Positions 8,835 through 20,187 of a stretch of DNA of 64,000 bases are shown here, piece by piece. Source of the DNA: Serratia marcescens (lineage in GTDB: Bacteria > Pseudomonadota > Gammaproteobacteria > Enterobacterales > Enterobacteriaceae); the NCBI RefSeq assembly GCF_006715005.1, contig NZ_VFMJ01000001.1, forward strand, positions 4,774,001 to 4,838,000. Reading direction: 5' to 3'. How positions within the stretch are numbered: the first letter of the stretch is position 1; each line of letters starts with the position of its first letter. Made by a program: the position numbers and the translations under genes. Below the pieces are notes generated by a model. That model made no database searches and had not been told where the DNA came from. It saw only the letters and a list, made by a program, of their open reading frames with translations.

Positions 8835-8940
8835 GTTTCTTCCTGGGGTGTTTCTAATTTTTATTTAAAAATTATTTAGTTATATTTTTTAGGGTGCCCT
8901 GGTGTTGGCGTTTAAATTAAATTGATTAATGTATTTATAT

Positions 8941-9005
8941 AATGAGACGGCAGTATCATTTTTGCAAGGGCAGCGCAGTGCAAAATGGGACTCCTGTCTC
9001 ATTTT
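8941..9005. promoter_or_regulatory. Inverted repeats between UPF0261 gene and tetR (candidate operator)
   Basis: AAAATGGGAC (8982-8991) and GTCTCATTTT (8996-9005) form a 10-bp inverted repeat with one mismatch and a 4-nt spacer. The half-site AATGAGAC recurs at 8941-8948 as the exact complement of GTCTCATT at 8996-9003. A small TetR dimer beside divergent promoters would be expected to bind such a palindrome. Confidence 0.4.
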
Positions 9006-9098
9006 TGAGCTTTTCAGCGCGGCTGACCCTTTGTCGTCAACCTGTCGGCAGTGGCGTATCTCCTGCCGCGCAAGCGTGTACAGATGTATGAGGTTTAA

Positions 9099-9737
9099 GT
9101 GCCGATAAATGCTTTTCCTACCCCGTCCGACCTTTCTCTGACCTCCGCTCGGGCGAAAACCCATCGTTTGTTGCTGGCCAGCGCAATGACGCTGTATGGC
9201 GAGGGAGCATTTCCTTCAATCACCGATCTGGCGGCGCATGCGCAGGTATCCCGCGCGACCGCCTACCGCTATTTCCCGACCCAAAGTGCGTTGATTACTG
9301 CGGTGGTGGCGGAAAGTCTGGGGCCTATTCTGGAATGGCGCCCGCAAGACGACGATGCCCTGAAGCGTATTCAGCAGCTGCTGACCTTCGCTTATCCCCA
9401 GATGGAGCGGCATGAGGGGGCGCTGCGCGCCGCCTTGCAACTCTCTTTACAGCAGTGGGCGCATGCGACGCCGGGCGAAAAATTTGTGCGCGGCAACCGC
9501 AAGCGGCTGCTGACGCTGGCGGTAGAACCGTTGCAGGGCAAACTGCCGCCGGATTCTATACAGAGAGTGATTCATGCTTTCTCGCTGATTTACGGTTCTG
9601 AGGTGTTCCTGGTGCTGAAAGATATCTGGGGACTGGAGCTTGGGGGGATCCAGGATGTCACGCAATGGATGGCCAAAGCCATCCTGCGTCAGGCGGAAGA
9701 GGATGCGATGCACAGCAAAAAAACATCAGCAGGATAA
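9099..9737 (+). CDS. TetR-family transcriptional regulator
   Basis: This 212-aa regulator has a TetR N-terminal HTH: SITDLAAHAQVSRATAYRYFPTQSALITAVV (about 39-70) is the typical recognition-helix region. The all-helical ligand domain that follows is not assignable to a ligand class. Translation is taken from a GTG at 9099, with the purine stretch GAGG just upstream; the next ATG (at 9110) is out of frame. Its divergent neighbour is the UPF0261 gene with a shared palindromic intergenic region, so local repression is likely. Confidence 0.85.
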   Translation: MPINAFPTPSDLSLTSARAKTHRLLLASAMTLYGEGAFPSITDLAAHAQVSRATAYRYFPTQSALITAVVAESLGPILEWRPQDDDALKRIQQLLTFAYPQMERHEGALRAALQLSLQQWAHATPGEKFVRGNRKRLLTLAVEPLQGKLPPDSIQRVIHAFSLIYGSEVFLVLKDIWGLELGGIQDVTQWMAKAILRQAEEDAMHSKKTSAG

Positions 9738-10130
9738 TCCAATTTTTGCCGGTGCCTGAGTGAAAAGCCAGCATAATTCACTGAGTAAATATTGGTAAAA
9801 GTTATAATTAAAAGTGATAAAAAGCGCCTGTTAAGCACTTTTCAGGCGACCGATCCCTACGTCTATTTTTAATGAAATAGTATTATTTATCATTATATTG
9901 AATTGCCTTTTTCCTGCTGATTAACGCTGCCCCAGCGCTGAGAAAAAACATTGTCTTCCCTTATCGCTCCTCACCTGATTCACCCCTGAAACTTTCTCTC
10001 CTCCCTCCTGACTGCCGGATGACACATTAAGCGCACTTGAGATTGTTGTGCTTTATTTATTTGGTGTTACCAAACTGTTACACAAAAAATCTTATAAAAC
10101 ATTTGCAAACAACAACGGACGGTATCTGGG
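9738..10130. other. Intergenic region upstream of the first protease gene
   Basis: These 393 bp are AT-rich compared with the flanking genes. They hold a short perfect inverted repeat, TTTGGT-GTT-ACCAAA (10060-10074), about 60 bp before the protease start, placed where a regulator or promoter element would sit. No small ORF of merit was seen. Confidence 0.45.
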
Positions 10131-13100
10131 ATGGAGAAGAAACGTAGAGGAGTCAAATCCGCTCGGGCGGCCTTCGGCTGGCCTGAAATCGGAGTTCATC
10201 GCGCACAATGGAGCGCGCTGCTGATCTGCCTGACGGCGATCGGCGGGGCGCAGGCGGCCACCTATATAGAGAACGGCAAAGCGGGCGATCCGGCCAGCTG
10301 GCGCAGCAGTGAGTTCAACGCGGAATGGGGGCTGGGGGCGATCCACGCCGACCAGGCCTACGCCGCCGGTTATACCGGCAAAGGCATCAAACTCGGCATT
10401 TTCGATCAGCCGGTCTACGCCAAGCACCCCGAGTTTTCCGGTCCTGATAAGGTGATCAATCTGGTTACCCATGGCACCCGCGAATACACCGATCCCTATA
10501 TTCCGGTGAAAAAAGGCGATGACTTCCGCTATGACGGAACCCCGAGTGTGGACTCTGACGGTACGCTCGGCTCGCACGGCACCCACGTGGGCGGCATCGC
10601 CGCCGGCAGCCGCGACGGCGGCGCCATGCACGGCGTGGCGTTCAACGCGCAGATCATCAGCGCGGAAAACGGCGACCCCGGCCCGGAGGACGGCATCATC
10701 CTCGGTAACGACGGCGCGGTTTACCAGGCCGGCTGGGAGGCGCTGGTGGCCAGCGGCGCGCGCATCATCAATAACAGCTGGGGCATCGGCATTACCGATA
10801 AATTCGCCAAGGGAGGCAAAGATCCCGCTTATCCTCATTTCACGGTCGACGATGCGCAAAAGCAGTTCGATCAGATCAAGGTTATCTTGGGCACCAAGCC
10901 CGGCGGCGCCTATCAGGGCGCGATCGACGCGGCGCGCAGCGGCGTGGTCACCATCTTCGCCGCCGGTAACGATTACAACCTGAACAACCCGGACGCCATG
11001 GCCGGCCTGGCGTATTTCGTGCCGGATATCGCGCCGAACTGGCTGTCGGTCGCCAGCCTGCAGGATCCCACCAATACCGGCGATTACAGCATCAGCACCT
11101 TCTCTTCCCGCTGCGGCTATACCGCCAGTTTGTGCGTCTCGGCACCGGGTACCCGGGTGTACAGCTCGGTGATTGAAGGCACCAGCGTGGAGAATCTGAC
11201 GACTGGCTACGCCAAATACAGCGGTACCTCGATGGCGGCGCCGCACGTGGCCGGCAGCGTTGCGGTGCTGATGGAGCGTTTCCCGTATTTGAATGGCGCA
11301 CAGGTGGCGGAAGTGCTGAAAACCACCGCCACCGACATGGGCGCGCCGGGCATCGACGCGCTCTACGGCTGGGGGATGATCAATCTGGGCAAGGCCATCA
11401 ACGGCCCGGGCATGTTGGTGACCGCTGAGGATATTCCCGAAGAGTTCCGTATCCCGGATCCGACGGGCGTGGCTTATGGTCCGACCCAGTTCGTGGTCGA
11501 TCTGCCGGGCGTCGGCGCGGTGCTGGACCAGGGTAAACCGACCGAGCGCGTCTGCAGCAGCGATCTTTGCGGCCTGGACTTCTGGAGCAACGACATCTCC
11601 GGCCACGGCGGCCTGACCAAGCAGGGCATCGGCACCCTGGTGCTGACCGGTAACAACACCTATGCCGGCCCGACGCTGGTCAATCAGGGGCGGCTGGCTG
11701 TCAACGGTTCGGTCACCTCGGCCGTCAGCGTGCAGAGCGGCGGTATTGTTGGCGGCAGTGGCACGGTCGGTTCGCTGACCGCCCGTGATGGCGGCACCGT
11801 GGCGCCGGGCAACTCGATCGGCACCCTGAACGTGGCGGGCAACGTCAGCTTCGAGCCGGGCTCGCGCTACGCGGTGGAAGTGGGCCCGAACGGCCAGAGC
11901 GATCGGATCCAGAGCAGCGGATCGGCGACGATCGGCGGCGGCGAGGTGGCGGTGACGCTGGAGAACAGCCCCAACCTGCTGACGCAAAGTGAGGTGCGCA
12001 GCCTGCTGGGCCAGCAGTACACCATCCTGACTGCGCAGCAGGGGGTGAGCGGGCAGTTTGACGCGGTGGCGCCGAACTACCTGTTCCTCGGCACCGGGCT
12101 GAGCTACCAACCGACCGGGGTGACGCTGAGCGTCGGGCGCAACGGCACGAGCTTCGCCAGCGTGGCGCAGACCTCGAACGAGCGGGCGGTGGCGGCGTCG
12201 GCGGATGCGCTGGCGGCGGGCAACCCGGTGTACGAGAGCCTGCTCACCAGTGGCACGGCAGGTGAAGCGCGGCAGGCGTTCCGTCAGCTGTCGGGGCAAA
12301 TCCATGCGGATATCGCGTCGGCGCTGGTGAACGACAGCCGCTACCTGCGTGAGGCGCTGAACGGGCGTCTGCGCCAGGCGGAAGGGCTGGCGAGTTCGTC
12401 GGCCATCAAGGCGGACGAGGGCGGGGCCTGGGCGCAGCTGCTGGGGGCGTGGGACCACGCGTCGGGCGACGCCAACGCCACGGGTTATCAGGCCTCGACC
12501 TACGGGGTGCTGGTCGGGCTGGACTCGGCGGCGGCGGACGACTGGCGGCTGGGGGTGGCGACCGGCTACACCCGCACCTCGCTGCACGGCGGGTACGGGT
12601 CGAAGGCGGACAGCGACAACTACCACCTGGCGGCGTACGGCGACAAGCAGTTCGGGGCGCTGGCGCTGCGTGGCGGGGCGGGCTACACCTGGCATCGCAT
12701 CGACACCAAACGGTCGGTGAACTACGGGATGCAGTCGGACCGTGACACGGCGAAGTACAGCGCGCGCACCGAGCAGCTGTTCGCGGAAGCGGGCTACAGC
12801 GTGCAGGGCGAGTGGCTGAACCTGGAGCCGTTCGTGAACCTGGCGTACGTGAACTTCGAGAACAACGGCATCGCGGAAAGCGGCGGCGCGGCGGCATTGC
12901 GCGGCGACAAGCAGCACACGGATGCGACGGTGTCGACGCTGGGCCTGCGTGCGGACACCGAATGGCAGGTGAGCGCGGGCACGACGGTGGCGCTGCGCAG
13001 TGAGCTGGGGTGGCAACACCAGTACGGCGGGCTGGAGCGAGGCACCGGGCTGCGGTTCAACGGCGGCAACGCGCCGTTCGTGGTGGACAGCGTGCCGGTC

Positions 13101-13241
13101 TCGCGTGACGGGATGGTGCTGAAGGCGGGAGCGGAAGTGGCGGTGAACGAAAATGCCACGCTGTCGCTGGGCTACGGCGGGCTGCTGTCGCAAAACCATC
13201 AGGACAACAGCGTCAACGCCGGCTTCACCTGGCGTTTCTAA
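10131..13241 (+). CDS. S8-type autotransporter serine protease, copy 1 (Ssp family)
   Basis: This 1036-aa type Va secretion protein has an extended signal peptide (about 1-43, ending GGAQAA). A subtilisin-like peptidase domain (about 50-430) follows with Asp92 (LGIFDQPV), His149 (GSHGTHVGG), the NNSWG oxyanion region and Ser367 (YSGTSMAAPHVAG). Next comes an autotransporter-associated beta repeat (SGHGGLTKQGIGTLVLTGNN) with a passenger beta-helix stem, then a C-terminal 12-strand beta-barrel (about 760-1036) ending in the BAM-recognition signal FTWRF. It resembles S. marcescens Ssp throughout. The Asp motif is FDQ rather than the usual D-S/T-G. From the beta repeat onward it is nearly identical to copy 2, while the protease domains differ considerably. 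Confidence 0.92.
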   Translation: MEKKRRGVKSARAAFGWPEIGVHRAQWSALLICLTAIGGAQAATYIENGKAGDPASWRSSEFNAEWGLGAIHADQAYAAGYTGKGIKLGIFDQPVYAKHPEFSGPDKVINLVTHGTREYTDPYIPVKKGDDFRYDGTPSVDSDGTLGSHGTHVGGIAAGSRDGGAMHGVAFNAQIISAENGDPGPEDGIILGNDGAVYQAGWEALVASGARIINNSWGIGITDKFAKGGKDPAYPHFTVDDAQKQFDQIKVILGTKPGGAYQGAIDAARSGVVTIFAAGNDYNLNNPDAMAGLAYFVPDIAPNWLSVASLQDPTNTGDYSISTFSSRCGYTASLCVSAPGTRVYSSVIEGTSVENLTTGYAKYSGTSMAAPHVAGSVAVLMERFPYLNGAQVAEVLKTTATDMGAPGIDALYGWGMINLGKAINGPGMLVTAEDIPEEFRIPDPTGVAYGPTQFVVDLPGVGAVLDQGKPTERVCSSDLCGLDFWSNDISGHGGLTKQGIGTLVLTGNNTYAGPTLVNQGRLAVNGSVTSAVSVQSGGIVGGSGTVGSLTARDGGTVAPGNSIGTLNVAGNVSFEPGSRYAVEVGPNGQSDRIQSSGSATIGGGEVAVTLENSPNLLTQSEVRSLLGQQYTILTAQQGVSGQFDAVAPNYLFLGTGLSYQPTGVTLSVGRNGTSFASVAQTSNERAVAASADALAAGNPVYESLLTSGTAGEARQAFRQLSGQIHADIASALVNDSRYLREALNGRLRQAEGLASSSAIKADEGGAWAQLLGAWDHASGDANATGYQASTYGVLVGLDSAAADDWRLGVATGYTRTSLHGGYGSKADSDNYHLAAYGDKQFGALALRGGAGYTWHRIDTKRSVNYGMQSDRDTAKYSARTEQLFAEAGYSVQGEWLNLEPFVNLAYVNFENNGIAESGGAAALRGDKQHTDATVSTLGLRADTEWQVSAGTTVALRSELGWQHQYGGLERGTGLRFNGGNAPFVVDSVPVSRDGMVLKAGAEVAVNENATLSLGYGGLLSQNHQDNSVNAGFTWRF
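11601..13241 (+). repeat. Direct repeat, copy A (autotransporter stem and barrel)
   Basis: This 1641-bp stretch aligns without indels to 14818-16458 at a constant offset of 3217 bp. Scattered differences occur in the first kilobase. From 12576 to 13192 I could find none by eye. Confidence 0.88.
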
Positions 13242-13265
13242 GCAACATTGACTCAATCCTTGTAC

Positions 13266-13293
13266 GGGAACCGTCTGCGGGCGGTTCCTTTTT
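13266..13293 (+). terminator. Terminator after protease copy 1
   Basis: GGAACCG/CGGTTCC arms with an 8-nt loop and T5 lie 25 nt past the stop, so the two protease genes are probably separate transcripts. Confidence 0.8.
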
Positions 13294-13359
13294 CACATCC
13301 TGCTAATGAGAACCCGGCGCACCTGGGGCGTCGGCCAATAACAAGCAAAAGGTAAGGAA

Positions 13360-16458
<3,099 letters not shown>

Positions 16459-16483
16459 CCTTCAACGGTCATCACAATGACAA

Positions 16484-16510
16484 CGGAGCCGGCATGCCGG
16501 CTCCGTTTTT
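16484..16510 (+). terminator. Terminator after protease copy 2
   Basis: CGGAGCCGGC and GCCGGCTCCG pair around the loop AT, followed by T5, 25 nt past the stop codon. Confidence 0.88.
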
Positions 16511-16558
16511 ATTTGCGGCTGCGAGGTGAGTCCGTATGATGGCGCGGCGCCAGGGCAA

Positions 16559-16588
16559 TAAAAAACCGGGACCCTGACGGATCCCGGC
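16559..16588 (-). terminator. Orphan leftward terminator
   Basis: Read leftward, CCGGGA/TCCCGG arms around a 10-nt loop are followed by T6. It points toward the 3' end of protease copy 2. The nearest leftward gene upstream is beyond 17.7 kb, with a rightward gene in between. Confidence 0.65.
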
Positions 16589-16770
16589 TCAAAAGTGGGT
16601 AAAACAGATTAGCGCTAAAGGCTCAAGCCCCGTTTTGCTTGTGCAGTCCGAGCGATGTGATCATCGTCTCAGTAGCGGCAACGGAACAAATTTTCCCTGG
16701 TGTTACTATGGTTATTATTAAAAAACGTGCTGGTGTTATTTTTTATAGTGTATTGCTGTATGTCTCTTTT
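16559..16770 (-). ncRNA. Candidate leftward small transcript (sRNA or leader-like RNA)
   Basis: A leftward terminator (16559-16588) has no leftward gene in front of it. A TTGACA/AAACAT promoter candidate (16777-16805) points into it, predicting an RNA of about 200 nt. It contains one tiny frame (13 codons, ATG at 16664 leftward, stop at 16623) with a weak GAG upstream. No known sRNA family was recognised. The call rests only on the promoter-to-terminator geometry. Confidence 0.3.
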
Positions 16771-16771
16771 G

Positions 16772-16805
16772 ATACCATGTTTGACGATGCAACATGGTAT
16801 GTCAA
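16772..16805. promoter_or_regulatory. Perfect palindrome overlapping a leftward promoter
   Basis: ATACCATGTT (16772-16781) and AACATGGTAT (16791-16800) form a perfect 10-bp inverted repeat with a 9-bp spacer. On the leftward strand it overlaps TTGACA (16800-16805) and, 17 bp on, AAACAT (16777-16782), the usual place for a repressor. It lies about 115 bp upstream of the HTH-receiver regulator gene. Confidence 0.45.
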
Positions 16806-16913
16806 GCAACGTTTTTAACGCATAATTGCATCAGATGCTAGTTTTAGATGTGGCTTTTTCAGCGGAAATAATCAAAACGACTGATAAATCAGTAAAAAAA
16901 ATCGAAGGAACAA

Positions 16914-17765
16914 ATGGATAACAATCACCAAAAATTCGATTCACAGTCGATTGCCAATCGGGTCAGAGAGCTGTTTTTACATTACGGGATTGGAAAACGT
17001 CAGCATGCCCGAGAGCTCAGCCGCATCTTGGATCTGAGTTTTTCACATGCGCACCGCAAACTGAAAGGGCAAAGCCCCTGGACGCTGGAACAGATCAACA
17101 GCGTCGCGGCCGCGCTGGGAGAAACGCCGGCGGCGATCGCCGATTTGAGCGCCGAACACGAGACGCCCGAACCCAACATGGCGCGCGATGCCATCTTTGT
17201 CGTGGCGGGGGTGGCGATACCTTGCGTCGGGCACATCGGCGATGAGCTTCCTGCCGGGCGGCCGGCGGAATTTGTGGCGCTGCGCGTGGAAGGACAGTGG
17301 CATATCTATCGCGCCGATGAGGCACCGGCAGGCCCGCGTTACGGCGTCGATTTGATCGAAATCCGGCCCGGCTACGGCGACGACGAGCGGCTGAGCATTG
17401 CGGTATTGGACGATTCGCATCAGGCGGCCGATGAGCTGGCCAAGTACCTCGGCGGCTGCGGTTTCAACGCGGTGGCGTTTTATGACGTCGACAGCTTCTG
17501 CCTGGCGTTGCAGCAAAGCCTGTTCGACGGCTACGTGGTGGACTGGCTGATCGGTGAGGAAACGGCGGATCGCTGTATTGCCACTATCCGCGCCTCCGAC
17601 AACCCGGATGCGCCGGTACTGGTGCTGACCGGGGAGCTGGGGACCGACCGACGCGAGTCGGAGATCGCTCAGGCGATGCGTGAGTATGACGTGCTCGGCC
17701 CTTATGAAAAGCCGGTGCGGCTCCATGTGATCGAAGCCGCACTGCAACGCTGTTTTAATCTTTAG
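16914..17765 (+). CDS. HTH-receiver transcriptional regulator (BetR-like HTH)
   Basis: A 283-aa cytoplasmic regulator with an unusual order. An N-terminal HTH (about 10-80; AIL-type helices in RQHARELSRILDLSFSHAHRKLKG) resembles the BetR/XRE class. A middle segment (about 90-155) of unknown role follows, then a C-terminal receiver domain (about 160-280). The receiver keeps its key residues: the acidic pair in AVLDDS, the phospho-accepting Asp in GYVVDWLIG, Thr in VLVLTG, and the Lys in YEKPV. The HTH precedes the receiver, opposite to OmpR or NarL regulators. Its 3' end overlaps by 11 bp that of the convergent hybrid kinase gene, the probable phosphodonor. It is not a named regulator I recognise. 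Confidence 0.78.
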   Translation: MDNNHQKFDSQSIANRVRELFLHYGIGKRQHARELSRILDLSFSHAHRKLKGQSPWTLEQINSVAAALGETPAAIADLSAEHETPEPNMARDAIFVVAGVAIPCVGHIGDELPAGRPAEFVALRVEGQWHIYRADEAPAGPRYGVDLIEIRPGYGDDERLSIAVLDDSHQAADELAKYLGGCGFNAVAFYDVDSFCLALQQSLFDGYVVDWLIGEETADRCIATIRASDNPDAPVLVLTGELGTDRRESEIAQAMREYDVLGPYEKPVRLHVIEAALQRCFNL

Positions 17766-19539
17766 CGGGGAACACCTCGGCCAGCGCACTCGACAGCGCA
17801 TCCAGCCGGACCGGCTTCATTAGGTAGTTGTCGAACAGGGCGCGCTGGTCCGCCGTCAGCTGCTCCGGCGTGTAGGCGCTGATGCCGATGATCGGCACAT
17901 GGCGGTTGGGGCCGCGACGGTTGCGCAGCTGCCTGGCCAGGGCGGCACCGTCGATGCCCGGCATTTGCAGATCCAGCAACAGCGCGTCGTAAGGGCGTCT
18001 AAGCAGCTTCTGCAACGCGCGTTCCGGCGAGTCACACAGTTCGTGCTGATAGCCCAACTTGTCCAATAGCGCCGCAAAGGCGTCACCCACCGACTTGTTG
18101 TCATCCACCACCAGGACCTGCTGCGGCTTCTGCTGCAAAGAGGCATTGGCGGCGGCGGGTTCGTCGGCACGTTCGTCTTCACTGATCTGCACCGGAATAC
18201 TGACGATAAAGGTGCTGCCCTTCTTGATTTCGCTGTACACCGTGATGGTGCCGTCGAGCAATGTCACCAGGCCGTGCACGATCGCCAGCCCCATTCCCAC
18301 GCCCGCATATTGCTTGGTATGCGACTGATCCAGCTGGGTAAAGGGTTTGAAGATCTGATCGAGCTGGTCTTTTTCGATACCGATACCGGTGTCGGTCACT
18401 TCGATGATCAACGAACTGCCGCCGGGTTGGCGGCGCAGGCAGCTGTGCAGCGTGATGCTGCCGCTTTCGGTGTATTTATAGGCGTTGGTCAACAGGTTGA
18501 CGATAATCTGCCGGATGCGCAGCGGATCGGAGTGCACCAGCAGGTGGCTGCACTCCACTTCGCAGCTCAGTTTGACCTGCTCTTTGCGGGTCAGGGTGGC
18601 GATTTCGTTGGCGGTCTCCGCAATCAGCTTCTGCGCGTCGAATGGCACGATGCGCAATTCCATCATGCCGCTGTCGAGGTGCGCGTAGTCGGTCAGATCT
18701 TTCATCTGGCTTTCGATTTGCTGCGCGGCGGTCTCCAGCCGTTGGAAGGTATCCGCATGCTCCGCCGACACCCGGGTATTCACCAGCACGTCGATGGCCG
18801 ACATAACGCTCTGCAATGAGGTGCGCAGCTCGTGGCCGATCGCGCCGAGGAAAGCATTTTTGGTGCGGGTCGCTTTCTCCGCCTCAATCGCCTTGGCCTG
18901 TTGGCGAATGGTCAGCCGCTGCTGGCGGAACACGATCAGGGTGATGGCGATCAACGCAATCACCGAGAACATGACGATCACCAACCCATAGAAAATGATG
19001 TGCCGTTTCTCGATGTAGTCCTCATAGGCGGCGGTACGCTGCTTCACCTCGGCGTGGTCGGTCAGGTTGGCCATTTCGATAGAATAAGGCTTGATGGCCT
19101 TCATGGCGGCGAAAACCTGGTCGAAGTCGATTTTCGGGCTGTCCAGCAGCTTATCGATGCGATCCATCTGCAGACGCATCTGTTTGACCACTTCCGGGTA
19201 ACCCGGCTCGGCGTACAGCGGCTGGGTCGATTCGGAGACGGTTTCCAGCACGTAAAAGCGCGAATAGAGGATTTCGAACCGCAGCCGCAGATTGTCGTTG
19301 TCCACCTGCGGCGCGTGGCTCTGCTGCTCGACGAAGGTGTCGAATTCCGCCAGCTTGATGGAGAACTTGGCGATCGACCACGAGTAGTTCTCCTGCGTGC
19401 CGGCAATGGCATACAGCCCTTTCTTCGACAGGGTGGCGCTGTAGTAATAGAGCGTGACGGTCGACGCCACCAAAAACAGCGCGGCGAAGATGGCCGGGAT
19501 CGCCAGTCTGCTGCCGTTCTTAAAGGTCGTCAGCTTCAT
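17755..19539 (-). CDS. Hybrid sensor histidine kinase
   Basis: This 594-aa inner-membrane protein has TM1 at about 12-33, a periplasmic domain of about 145 residues (35-180) rich in helix-forming residues, and TM2 at about 181-204. A HisKA domain follows with phospho-acceptor His236 (GAIGHELRTSLQS), then a HATPase with N352 in NLLTNAYKYT, D383-TGIG, and a GxGxGL lid (GVGMGLAI). A C-terminal receiver carries Asp479/480, Asp523 (LLDLQMPG), Ser554 and Lys575. There is no Hpt domain, so phosphate would need to go straight from His236 or pass through its own Asp523 to a partner. The start overlaps the upstream Oxidored_molyb gene by 4 nt, so the two are translated from one message. Its 3' end overlaps that of the HTH-receiver regulator. 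Confidence 0.88.
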   Translation of the reverse strand: MKLTTFKNGSRLAIPAIFAALFLVASTVTLYYYSATLSKKGLYAIAGTQENYSWSIAKFSIKLAEFDTFVEQQSHAPQVDNDNLRLRFEILYSRFYVLETVSESTQPLYAEPGYPEVVKQMRLQMDRIDKLLDSPKIDFDQVFAAMKAIKPYSIEMANLTDHAEVKQRTAAYEDYIEKRHIIFYGLVIVMFSVIALIAITLIVFRQQRLTIRQQAKAIEAEKATRTKNAFLGAIGHELRTSLQSVMSAIDVLVNTRVSAEHADTFQRLETAAQQIESQMKDLTDYAHLDSGMMELRIVPFDAQKLIAETANEIATLTRKEQVKLSCEVECSHLLVHSDPLRIRQIIVNLLTNAYKYTESGSITLHSCLRRQPGGSSLIIEVTDTGIGIEKDQLDQIFKPFTQLDQSHTKQYAGVGMGLAIVHGLVTLLDGTITVYSEIKKGSTFIVSIPVQISEDERADEPAAANASLQQKPQQVLVVDDNKSVGDAFAALLDKLGYQHELCDSPERALQKLLRRPYDALLLDLQMPGIDGAALARQLRNRRGPNRHVPIIGISAYTPEQLTADQRALFDNYLMKPVRLDALSSALAEVFPAKD

Positions 19540-20030
19540 TTGATCACGATCCTGTCGACTTGCCAGATAAAGCGCGAGTTGTATAACGGCGAGTTCAACT
19601 CTGGCCCGGCGGCATCCCGCGGGTACACCAGGAACAGCGGGCCGAAGTTTCTGAGTTTCAACATCTCCCCGTCCATCTTGTAGGCCAGGATCATGTTGTA
19701 CTTCTTGACGTCGGACAGCGGCACGTCGATGTAATAATCGTTCAGCGCGTAGAAGGTCAGCGTTTCGCCCTTGGCGCCGACGCGCTCCAGGATGTCAGCC
19801 ACTGAAATCCCTTCAAACTTTCTCTGCGGTGTCCAGGAGGTGGAGGTGGTGATGCTGTGCAGCGGCATCGCCAACAGTTGCTTGTCGGTGAACAGATAGC
19901 TTTTTTTGACCGGGTCGGTCACGTTGTCGATCTTGCCCGCCACTTCCAGGGTAAAGCTGAGCGCGCTGCTCTGGGCGATAATCAGGGCCACGCAGGCCAT
20001 CGCAAGGGTTTTGCATAGTTTGAACAGCAT
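19536..20030 (-). CDS. Secreted Oxidored_molyb-fold protein lacking a molybdenum-ligand cysteine
   Basis: A 164-aa protein with a signal peptide (about 1-24, MLFKLCKTLAMACVALIIAQ...). One small domain follows that resembles the sulfite-oxidase-type pterin fold: FEGISVADILERVGAKG, the YxxxVPLSD block, NMILAYKMDGEMLKLRNFGPL, and FLVYPRDAAGPELNSP. Active members of that fold bind Mo through a cysteine, and the mature part here has no cysteine at all. The position near ITTSTSW where it is expected has threonine and serine. It is therefore more likely a sensor or ligand-binding module than an enzyme. The ATG has GGAGA at 7 nt. It overlaps the hybrid kinase start by 4 nt and probably feeds that kinase's periplasmic domain. 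Confidence 0.75.
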   Translation of the reverse strand: MLFKLCKTLAMACVALIIAQSSALSFTLEVAGKIDNVTDPVKKSYLFTDKQLLAMPLHSITTSTSWTPQRKFEGISVADILERVGAKGETLTFYALNDYYIDVPLSDVKKYNMILAYKMDGEMLKLRNFGPLFLVYPRDAAGPELNSPLYNSRFIWQVDRIVIK

Positions 20031-20134
20031 AGGTGTTCTCCAGAGGCGCGGGGAGGTTGTATCAGTCCCGCTAATTTATCAGGCAGAATAATGGCAGAAA
20101 AAGCAGGCGGGTGCGAAGGGAATAGTAAACCGCA

Positions 20135-20167
20135 CAAAAAGAACAGGCCGGTATTTACCCGGCCTGT
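20135..20167 (-). terminator. Terminator of gor
   Basis: Read leftward, CAGGCCGG/CCGGCCTG arms around a short loop are followed by TTCTTTTTG, 21 nt past the gor stop. Confidence 0.85.
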
Positions 20168-20187
20168 GAGTGGGCTAACCGCAGGGG

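Noticed and set aside
10092..13256. A 1054-aa leftward open frame antisense to protease copy 1 (and 1037 aa antisense to copy 2 at 13303-16416)
   Set aside because: Its composition (Arg, His, Ala and Gln rich) is what a high-GC gene gives in an antisense frame. It has no signal, no domain and no ribosome site, and the sense frames carry complete autotransporter motifs.
16623..16664. 13-codon leftward frame inside the candidate small RNA as a real peptide
   Set aside because: Only a weak GAG precedes it and 13 codons occur often by chance. It is noted within the RNA entry but not listed as a gene.
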